DNA from: Burkholderiales bacterium
GTDB taxonomy: Bacteria > Pseudomonadota > Gammaproteobacteria > Burkholderiales > Burkholderiaceae_C
Reading direction: 5' to 3'
Length of the DNA: 42,530 bases
Assembly: GCA_003241965.1 (NCBI GenBank)
Contig: QBMB01000008.1
Location: 40,554-83,083, forward strand
The position numbers and the translations under genes were made by a program. Shown here in pieces: positions 17,110 through 23,131 of this stretch. The first letter of the stretch is position 1. The number at the start of each line of letters is the position of its first letter. The notes under the pieces are model-generated. The model worked only from the letters and a program-made list of their open reading frames with translations, had not been told where the DNA came from and did no database searches.

Positions 17110-19206
17110 TTACGCGGCCTGAGCAGCGGGCAAAGGCACTGGCAATAACTGTCCCAGCGGTCCCATGTCTTCTCTTTTGTGTCGATGGAGCTTCTTGCGC
17201 GCCAGGGCTGCCCACACTTCAGCAATGCCGAACTGAACGTTGAACGGAACGACCTGCGGCAAGCCTTCGTGCTTCACCGCCCCAACGACGGCTGACATCT
17301 CATCAACGGTCACGCGCGTGTAGTGCGAGGCATTCACATCGGCTGGCAGCTTGTGACCCATCACTTTGTACCGCATGTAAGCCCTCAAGCGGTCGTCTGC
17401 ATCAGGTACGACATGCCCAGGAACCCGCGCCAACGCGTTGTTGAAGCAATGACGCAAGCAATGAAAAACCAGCGACCCATCGCGGGGCATGCCCAGGTTG
17501 CCCAACATGGCAGACATCTTCCGGCCAGCCTCCTTTGCATACCGCGCGTCGCTCTTGACCCAGGTCAATTCTGGGAACACACGCCTGAAACCGGCTGCTC
17601 GTAACCCATCGCAGTAGTCCAAAAAGCCAAGGCGGATCAGCTCCGGATGCAGAGGAACGATCCTGGCGCTTTGCGCGTTCTTCAACGACTTATCTGCTGT
17701 GGCTTCGTTGATGTCCAGACACCAAACCCCGTTCACCTGCCGAACGTCAGCTAGGTGCAGCTGTGCGCCTTCCTTGAGGCGAATACCCTGACAAGCAGCC
17801 ATGACAGGCAGCCAGTACTCAAAGGGGTCACATCGTCCGTTGCCCTGGGCATGTCGCCCGTGACCATTCACGAATTGTGGCTGTCCAAAAATCAACTGCA
17901 GTTCCACCACTGAAAACGGGCGCCTTCCTTCCTCGTCTTCGTCACCGTCGGCTTCTGTCCTGCGGGCTGCCTTGCGTTCAGTGTCCACGCGAGCGTGCTC
18001 CTTGCGCTCTGCCTTGGTGAGACCAGTGTCGAGACGAAGACCCTCGGCCGGGTTCACCTTCAAATACCCCCTGGACGGGGCTGCAAGCCATTCAAACAGC
18101 CTGTACAGCAGGAGCATGCGCTCATGCTGCATGCCTGCGCTCATCAGCGGCCAGTCGCGTCCATCAGCCTGAAGTGCCGCCACGGTTTCCTTCATCGTGG
18201 TGCGATTGATCTCGTTAGGCAACTTGTTCTTGTTGCCTGGAAGACCCTTTAACGGTCCATCGCGAAACGCCCGCAGCATGTCACCGTCGATGTCGCCCAG
18301 AACCACATCGCCCATAAACTCGGAAAAGAGCAAGAGGCCGTGCTTGCGGTGGCGCTGCTCATGTGAAGACACAAGCGTCCTGGCCATGCCATCGGGCGAA
18401 GTGCAATAGGCATCTACTGCCTCGTTGAATCGTTTGGTGGCCCACTTGCCAGCTGGGGCCACGCGACTAGCCATGTGGACGCTATGGGCTGTACGAGCTC
18501 GCTCGACACGTTCTGTTGACACGGTGGATGCTCGCGCCGACCGAATGGCCTCCACATCCACCGCGCGAACTTCAAGAGCACCAGCCGAAGTCTCGATAAC
18601 AGCATCAGGAACAAACACCCACCGCCACCGCCCCCAGTCACGCTCCAGTACCACGAGCTCGACCACGTTAACGCCGCTGGCCAAAAGCGCTCTGGCCACA
18701 TCAGCGCCACCTTCTGGCAAGCTGAGCACTCGGCCCCCCATGTCTGCCGCCAATGCCTCTGGTGGGGACTGAGAGGGCAGCTGAAAGCCCCCATCTGACC
18801 CAGCAGGGTCAAGGGTGGCGGCATCGACAACGTAGCCCGCCCCGGCCCTAAGGGGCACGCGACACGCCAACCCCAAACGCCCGGCCTCGACCTCTCGCAA
18901 TAGGTCAACGACGCTCAGGGCAACTAGCTCAGCCGCTCGCTCAAGTGTCAGAAACCCCCCTGCCGCCAAGCTGGGGCTTCCGTCTACCAGCCGCAGAATC
19001 TTTTCGTCTTCCAAAGGGCCTCGTTCCAGCTGAAGAATCTCGCGCCGCCAACCTGCCAGCAGCACCGAGGCAACGACCTTGCCCACAGCGACGCTGTGCG
19101 CTCCAGTGGACTTCACGAATTCGCGTCGACCCGCTACTGCACGTAGCCGTTTGGGCACCACGAGGCGCGCCCACAAGACACCTCCACGCCGAAAAAGTCC
19201 CTCCAT
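17110..19206 (-). CDS. Large tyrosine recombinase (island integrase)
   Basis: A 698-residue integrase. AAAGGAG precedes ATG 19206, which decides the start. The N terminus (GLFRRGGVLWARLVVPKRLR) resembles the short arm-binding domain of integrases from Proteobacterial islands. A long middle region (about 60-260) is not recognised. The C-terminal catalytic domain shows Arg I in CQGIRLKEGAQL (R476), the HCLRH box (582-586), GHK (H618) and the nucleophile in ASHYTR (Y629). It performs site-specific recombination at tRNA-Arg. It lies 82 bp from the attR core, reads away from the tRNA, and its ribosome-binding region overlaps one TGTAGC motif pair, suggesting autoregulation. It is longer than common phage integrases (about 400 residues) but complete. 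Confidence 0.94.
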   Translation of the reverse strand: MEGLFRRGGVLWARLVVPKRLRAVAGRREFVKSTGAHSVAVGKVVASVLLAGWRREILQLERGPLEDEKILRLVDGSPSLAAGGFLTLERAAELVALSVVDLLREVEAGRLGLACRVPLRAGAGYVVDAATLDPAGSDGGFQLPSQSPPEALAADMGGRVLSLPEGGADVARALLASGVNVVELVVLERDWGRWRWVFVPDAVIETSAGALEVRAVDVEAIRSARASTVSTERVERARTAHSVHMASRVAPAGKWATKRFNEAVDAYCTSPDGMARTLVSSHEQRHRKHGLLLFSEFMGDVVLGDIDGDMLRAFRDGPLKGLPGNKNKLPNEINRTTMKETVAALQADGRDWPLMSAGMQHERMLLLYRLFEWLAAPSRGYLKVNPAEGLRLDTGLTKAERKEHARVDTERKAARRTEADGDEDEEGRRPFSVVELQLIFGQPQFVNGHGRHAQGNGRCDPFEYWLPVMAACQGIRLKEGAQLHLADVRQVNGVWCLDINEATADKSLKNAQSARIVPLHPELIRLGFLDYCDGLRAAGFRRVFPELTWVKSDARYAKEAGRKMSAMLGNLGMPRDGSLVFHCLRHCFNNALARVPGHVVPDADDRLRAYMRYKVMGHKLPADVNASHYTRVTVDEMSAVVGAVKHEGLPQVVPFNVQFGIAEVWAALARKKLHRHKREDMGPLGQLLPVPLPAAQAA

Positions 19207-19218
19207 CGCTCGCTCCTT

Positions 19219-19237
19219 TGTAGCAAGGCGATGTAGC
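19219..19237 (+). other. Paired TGTAGC motifs inside the right end (candidate integrase arm sites)
   Basis: TGTAGC occurs at 19219-19224 and 19232-19237 in direct orientation, start-to-start spacing 13 bp, identical in orientation and spacing to the pair inside the left end. The first copy directly abuts the integrase ribosome-binding site, so integrase binding here could also repress its own synthesis. Confidence 0.5.
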
Positions 19238-19287
19238 AGGCAGTCCAAAAACGACGAAGCCCTTGCAGATCAAGGGCCTGAACGTGT

Positions 19288-19322
19288 TTGGTGCGGCTGG
19301 CGGGGATCGAACCCACGACCCT
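19288..19322 (-). repeat. Right attachment site within the tRNA-Arg 3' half
   Basis: The 35-bp core is identical to 1556-1590 and covers the CCA, acceptor 3' strand, T arm and variable loop of tRNA-Arg, so integration regenerates a complete tRNA. It lies at the integrase-proximal end of the island. Confidence 0.9.
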
Positions 19323-19364
19323 TGGCTTCGGAGGCCAATACTCTATCCACTGAGCTACAGCCGC
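19289..19364 (-). tRNA. tRNA-Arg, anticodon CCG
   Basis: The 76-base minus-strand sequence folds as a full cloverleaf: acceptor GCGGCTG/CAGCCGC, D arm GCTC...GAGT, anticodon stem TTGGC/GCCAA around loop CTCCGAA (anticodon CCG), T stem GTGGG/CCCGC with loop TTCGATC, and an encoded CCA. It reads CGG codons, which are common in a high-GC genome. Its 3' end is the integration target of the island; the gene remains intact because the island carries the matching 3' end. Confidence 0.97.
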
Positions 19365-19374
19365 AACGGTCGGA

Positions 19375-19402
19375 ATTCTATCAGGCGAGGGGTATTTGAA
19401 AG
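19375..19402 (-). promoter_or_regulatory. Possible promoter of tRNA-Arg
   Basis: On the minus strand a TAGAAT (-10-like, 19380-19375) lies 10 bases before the tRNA 5' end, with a weak -35-like CTTTCA 16 bp further upstream. The -10 position is right for a short tRNA leader; the -35 match is poor. Confidence 0.3.
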
Positions 19403-19507
19403 GTCCACGCAGAGGGCGTTGGATATACTCGGAGGCTGTTCAGACCCTTTCCACGCGGGCAAGCTCCGTCAGTTTGTCGACCCGCTTTGCCACCCCTTGA
19501 GGACACC

Positions 19508-20383
19508 ATGAGCGACCACGCGCACGAACATCACACCGGCCCGATCAAGACACCTTCGCAGTTGCTGTGGACGTCGTTCTTTGCCTTTGTTGCTCCCATC
19601 TTCGTCATCATTGGCCTGGTCTACTTCGTGACCTCGGGCAACAAACCGGCCATGGGTGCAGCCGACCCCGAGCTGGGCATTGCCCAGCGCATTCAGCGGG
19701 TGGGTTCGGTGGAGTTGCGCGATGCGAATCGGCCCCTGGCTTTGGGTGAAGCGGTTTACGCCGCGCAGTGCGTGGCCTGCCACGCAGCGGGTGTGGCAGG
19801 CTCGCCAAAGTTCGGCGACGCCGCAGCCTGGGCACCGCGCATTGCCACTGGGTACGACGCCTTGCTGACATCGGCCCTCAAAGGCAAGGGCGCCATGGGT
19901 GCGCAAGGTGGCGGCGCCTACCGCGACGTGGAAATCGGCCGAGCCGTCGTGCACATGGCCAATGCGGCCGGCGGCAAGTTCGAGGTGCCACAAGCAGCTC
20001 CTGACGCGGCAGCCGCCCCCGCTCCCGCCGTTGCGCCAGCTGCTGCGGCGCCGGCGCCAGCCGCTGTGGTCGCAGCAGCCCCGGCGCCCGCTGCCGCGCC
20101 AGTGGCCGCAGCACCTGCCCCGGCAGCCTCCGCGACGGTTTCAGCAGCCGCGGGCGAAGCGCTCTACAAGCAGGCCTGCGCGGTCTGCCACGTGGCGGGC
20201 GTGGCCGGTGCGCCGAAGTTCGCAGACAAGGCAGCCTGGGCGCCGCGCGTGGGACTGGGTCTGGACGCATTGACCGCCAGCGTCATCAAGGGCAAGGGCG
20301 CCATGCCGCCCAAGGGTGGTTCTGCCGCCTCGGACGCAGACATCAAGTCGGCGGTGCAGTACATGCTGGCGGCGGTGAAGTAA
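19508..20383 (+). CDS. Membrane-anchored diheme cytochrome c (c5-like, tandem domains)
   Basis: A 291-residue protein from ATG 19508 (GAGGA upstream). A cytoplasmic N terminus rich in His is followed by one membrane segment (about residues 20-42, FFAFVAPIFVIIGLVYFV). Two homologous cytochrome c domains follow, each with a heme site (CVACH and CAVCH), a WAPR segment, and a methionine in GKGAM that can be the sixth ligand. They are joined by an Ala/Pro linker of about 60 residues, expected to be extended. Such proteins shuttle electrons in the periplasm to a terminal oxidase or another acceptor. Internal duplication of a single-heme domain is evident. It lies outside the island and is followed by a terminator. 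Confidence 0.93.
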   Translation: MSDHAHEHHTGPIKTPSQLLWTSFFAFVAPIFVIIGLVYFVTSGNKPAMGAADPELGIAQRIQRVGSVELRDANRPLALGEAVYAAQCVACHAAGVAGSPKFGDAAAWAPRIATGYDALLTSALKGKGAMGAQGGGAYRDVEIGRAVVHMANAAGGKFEVPQAAPDAAAAPAPAVAPAAAAPAPAAVVAAAPAPAAAPVAAAPAPAASATVSAAAGEALYKQACAVCHVAGVAGAPKFADKAAWAPRVGLGLDALTASVIKGKGAMPPKGGSAASDADIKSAVQYMLAAVK

Positions 20384-20406
20384 ACAGCTCGGGGTTCTGC
20401 TCTTTC

Positions 20407-20432
20407 AAAGGCCGGCTTGATGCCGGCCTTTT
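20407..20432 (+). terminator. Intrinsic terminator after the cytochrome c gene
   Basis: A perfect 10-bp stem, AAAGGCCGGC with its complement, around loop TTGAT, ending in TTTT. It starts 24 bases after the cytochrome stop codon. Confidence 0.88.
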
Positions 20433-20482
20433 GCATTCTGGGGGCACACATCTGGCAAGCGCCAGTGCCCTGCTTTGCTGTG

Positions 20483-20504
20483 CGATCCGGACGCTGTCGG
20501 ATCG
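20483..20504. promoter_or_regulatory. Dyad upstream of the first CesT-like gene (possible operator)
   Basis: Inverted repeat CGATCCG at 20483-20489 and CGGATCG at 20498-20504, 8 bases apart, about 90 bases before the chaperone-like gene and after the previous terminator. It has no T run, so it is not a terminator. Spacing suits a dimeric regulator; the binding protein is unknown. Confidence 0.4.
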
Positions 20505-20593
20505 GCGCCGTGCTAGGGCATGCGGGCGATGGGTCAATCGGTGCGGTAAGCCAACACTGGTGATCCCCCTACGAACGACCCCAAGGAACCGAG

Positions 20594-21019
20594 ATGCGCG
20601 AACAATTCGACAAGCTGATGAAGGCGTTTTGCCTGCTGGTGAAACTGCCCGATGCACAACCCTTCATCGAGGGCGCCAGCTTCGATGTGGATGGGACCAA
20701 CTGCGCCATCCTGTTCAACGAGAAAGTGGACGCCAACCAGTGCTTCGTCTACGCCGACTTCGGTCAGCCGCCGCCCGAGAACGAAACCCAGGTGTTCTAC
20801 GAGTTGCTGCGCCAGAACTTCGCTGCCGCCGCCGATACGGGCCCCACTTACACCATCTCCACGCTCACAGGCCATGTGGTGCATGTGGAAAAATTCGAAC
20901 TGGCGACGACCGGGGCAGAAGCACTGGCCGATGCGATGGCCAACATCGCGGCCCGGGCCAGCGACTGGCGCAAGACCCGGTTTCTCACCGGTGACTTTGT
21001 TCTGCCTCGCCAGGCCTGA
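20594..21019 (+). CDS. CesT/Tir-chaperone-like protein (type III secretion chaperone family)
   Basis: A 141-residue acidic protein; AAGGAACC precedes the ATG. The strand/helix pattern follows the CesT family: an N-terminal helix (FDKLMKAFCLLVKLP), strands in FDVDGTNCAILFNE and CFVYADFGQPP, a helix FYELLRQNFA, strands TYTISTLTGHVVHVEKFEL, and a C-terminal helix ending in ASDWRK. Members dimerise and bind the N-terminal part of one secreted effector, keeping it unfolded and targeting it to a type III ATPase. The gene starts 12 bases before a larger amidohydrolase gene on the same strand, the classic chaperone-cargo order. No type III apparatus is in the window. CesT-like folds also occur outside secretion, so the role is inferred. 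Confidence 0.75.
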   Translation: MREQFDKLMKAFCLLVKLPDAQPFIEGASFDVDGTNCAILFNEKVDANQCFVYADFGQPPPENETQVFYELLRQNFAAAADTGPTYTISTLTGHVVHVEKFELATTGAEALADAMANIAARASDWRKTRFLTGDFVLPRQA

Positions 21020-21031
21020 GGGAGCCAGCTC

Positions 21032-22543
21032 ATGCATGTGAATTCAAAGCCAGCGCCATCCACGCGCTTCGTGCCCAGCCCGAACGCGGCACGTTTCACG
21101 ATGGGCAACGCGTCCACAAAAGTGCGCAAACTGAAGTTCGGCGACTGCCACTTCCACCCGACGAACTACGCGCAGCAAGGCACACCGCCCGAGCAGCTGC
21201 TGCCCACCATGGCGCGGCTGGGAATCAAGTACACGGTGCTCTCGCCCATTCCCACCAACGTGCTGGTGCAGTGTGGCAGCTGCCCCGAGCATGGGTGGGC
21301 GCCGGCCGAAGGTCGGCCGGTGGAAACCACGAACTACTACATTGCACAAACCAGCGTGCGCAACAGCTTCTTTGTCTCTCGCGACGACTACGAGAAATTC
21401 ATCCACGACGAAGCACCGCTTTACTACAACACCGGGGTCGACTCGAGCACGGCACACGCGTTCAACCAGCTGTCGACGGACAACAAGGTGTTCTTCGACC
21501 CCATGGTCACGGGGCTGGTGCTGGGCGACGCCCGCAGCGCTGAAGAACTCCTAAGGAAGCTCAGCGAGCACCCGTCGGTGTTCACGGGTGTGGGTGAGAT
21601 CACCGTGTTCAAGGAATGGGTGCAGCGCAAGGTGGAAGACCGGCTGCAGGCCAACCTGACCGATCGCGTGAACGCGCTCAAGTTGCTGGTCAAGACCTGC
21701 GGAACCATCGGCATGCCGATGGTGATCCATTGCGACGTGAACCCGATGCCGCACGAGCGCGCGCCCGCCGACATTGACCTGCCAGGATTCCTGGAAGACA
21801 TGAAGGCATTTCTAAAAGATCCGCAATGCCGGGGCACGACGATCATCTGGGCGCACGCTGCAGGCCTGGGCAAGTATTCGCGCATCACCAATGGCCATCT
21901 GGAGCGCGTGGCGGCTCTGTTGCGCGATCCGGAGCTGTCTCACCTGCACATCGACATTTCGTGGGACACGGTGGCCAGGCAGCTGATGATGGACGCGGAC
22001 GAAAAGGCCATCGACCCGGTCAAGGTGGAGGCGTTCCGGGTGTTTCTTGAAACGTTCCAGGACCGCATCCTGTTCGGCTCCGACTCGTTGAGCCCGAACA
22101 CCGACGCGGCATGGGCCAGCACGGCCGCGCAGTACCAGCCGATCTTCAAGAGCCTGACGAAAGAGGCGCGCAACAAGGTCAAGCTGGGCAACTACGAGCG
22201 GCTTCTGGTGGGCGCTCGCGCCAAGGTGCGCGCCTATGAAAAACACTGCCTGCGTTACGCGATGGTGCTGGTCAAGATGCGTTCGGACAGCGCGCTGCCC
22301 CCGCTGGTCAAAGAAGCCCTGAAGGAAGCTGTGGAGGCCGGCACTGCCCATGGCCTGACGTGTGTTGCGCTCGAGCTGGACCCGAGCCTGCCGCCCCAAC
22401 CGAAAGTGGCCGGGCGCCCTCCCCTCATCGAGGCGGCCGAGCTGGAAAAAGTGGCCTGGCAGATCCTGCCGGGCGACGGCCGCGATCAGAGCCAGATCTA
22501 TCTCGGCTTGTTGAAAGACCGGATCAAGCCAGCCCGGCTTTGA
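21032..22543 (+). CDS. Metal-dependent amidohydrolase (Amidohydro_2-like), candidate secreted cargo
   Basis: A 503-residue protein; GGGAG precedes the ATG at 21032. After a polar, Ser/Pro/Thr-rich leader of about 30 residues with no hydrophobic signal comes a TIM-barrel amidohydrolase: metal ligands HFH (residues 40 and 42), VIHCD (about 232), IWAHAAG (about 274) and LFGSDS (about 352). The C-terminal about 120 residues are extra and helical. Family members hydrolyse or decarboxylate small ring or amide compounds; the substrate here is unknown. It follows a CesT-like gene by 12 bp, and its N-terminal tip (MHVNS) resembles that of the second candidate cargo (MHINT). This is consistent with, but does not prove, export by type III secretion. 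Confidence 0.8.
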   Translation: MHVNSKPAPSTRFVPSPNAARFTMGNASTKVRKLKFGDCHFHPTNYAQQGTPPEQLLPTMARLGIKYTVLSPIPTNVLVQCGSCPEHGWAPAEGRPVETTNYYIAQTSVRNSFFVSRDDYEKFIHDEAPLYYNTGVDSSTAHAFNQLSTDNKVFFDPMVTGLVLGDARSAEELLRKLSEHPSVFTGVGEITVFKEWVQRKVEDRLQANLTDRVNALKLLVKTCGTIGMPMVIHCDVNPMPHERAPADIDLPGFLEDMKAFLKDPQCRGTTIIWAHAAGLGKYSRITNGHLERVAALLRDPELSHLHIDISWDTVARQLMMDADEKAIDPVKVEAFRVFLETFQDRILFGSDSLSPNTDAAWASTAAQYQPIFKSLTKEARNKVKLGNYERLLVGARAKVRAYEKHCLRYAMVLVKMRSDSALPPLVKEALKEAVEAGTAHGLTCVALELDPSLPPQPKVAGRPPLIEAAELEKVAWQILPGDGRDQSQIYLGLLKDRIKPARL

Positions 22544-22657
22544 ACCCTCGGCCAGCGCTCCCACACCCGCTGGCCATCCCCTGTTGCCACCCCTTCGCCC
22601 GCTGCCCGTTCATCCGGGCGGGCTGCACCGTCTCGCTCATTTTTCAAGAACATCACC

Positions 22658-23122
22658 ATGAACCAGAAACAGTTTGAACAGTTGTGCCTCGACGCCTGCA
22701 CCGCGCTGGGCTTGAAGGACACCGGCGCTCTGGGCGCCGGCTTTCCCGCCACGATCGACGGCGTCGACGTGGAGCTGATCCTCAAGACCAGCGCGCCTGT
22801 GGGCCTGCAAATGATCCTGGAGGTCGGAGCACCCGACCCGGAACACCGTCTGCAAGCGTACGAGGCAGTGCTGTCGCTGCAGGCTTTGTGGATGGGCGAC
22901 CTGCAGGGCATGTTTGCCTTGGACGCTGCGGCCGATCGCCTGCTGTTCGTGCTCACCGCGCCGGTGGCGCCAACGCTGCAAGGCGCTGCGCTGGCACTGG
23001 TGATCCGCGGGCTGGCGGCCCAGGTCCTGGGCTGGCGCCACACAGTGCTCAAGGACAAACTGGACCTGCACTGGTTGGCCGACGGCGCGCCCGATCCGGC
23101 CGCCGCCGTGGATCACGTGTGA
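22658..23122 (+). CDS. Second CesT-like chaperone-family protein
   Basis: A 154-residue acidic protein starting at ATG 22658, with only a weak ribosome-binding site (AAGAAC). The pattern again fits CesT: FEQLCLDACTALGLKD helix, strands FPATIDGVDVELIL and LQMILEVGAP, a helix around AYEAVLSLQALWMG, FALDAAADRLLFVLTAP strands, and a C-terminal helix with VLGWRHTV. It is clearly different in sequence from the first CesT-like protein, as expected if each serves a different partner. It precedes the 637-residue membrane protein by 9 bases on the same strand, suggesting a dedicated pair. The 114 bases before it contain no gene. Confidence 0.65.
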   Translation: MNQKQFEQLCLDACTALGLKDTGALGAGFPATIDGVDVELILKTSAPVGLQMILEVGAPDPEHRLQAYEAVLSLQALWMGDLQGMFALDAAADRLLFVLTAPVAPTLQGAALALVIRGLAAQVLGWRHTVLKDKLDLHWLADGAPDPAAAVDHV

Positions 23123-23131
23123 GGTGACGAC

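Larger units (their letters stand above)
1556..19322. mobile_element. Integrative genomic island in tRNA-Arg(CCG), about 17.8 kb
   Basis: The segment is bounded by two exact 35-bp direct repeats (1556-1590 and 19288-19322) made of the 3' end of tRNA-Arg. A tyrosine integrase lies beside the intact tRNA and reads away from it, the usual layout of tRNA-targeting islands. Cargo: GNAT-like gene pair, serine resolvase, Rep-like gene, HTH regulator, and an NYN-hsdMS-mcrBC-hsdR defence operon. No conjugation, relaxase or phage structural genes are recognisable, so if it still moves between cells it would need help; excision may be self-encoded. Homology between the ends extends weakly beyond the exact core (gcctga-cgt on the outer side of both). 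Confidence 0.9.

Noticed and set aside
19396-19429. Promoter TTGAAA/TATACT for the cytochrome c gene
   Set aside because: The spacer would be 22 bp, too long for a usual sigma-70 promoter.
20433-20593. PIP box or Hrp box upstream of the chaperone-like operon
   Set aside because: No TTCG-N16-TTCG pair and no GGAACC-N15/16-CCAC pair; the GGAACC at the ribosome-binding site has no partner at the right distance.
22544-22657. Terminator between the amidohydrolase and the second CesT-like gene
   Set aside because: A small GCCCG/CGGGC stem exists near 22605-22622 but has no T run, so I do not separate the two pairs into different transcripts on this basis.
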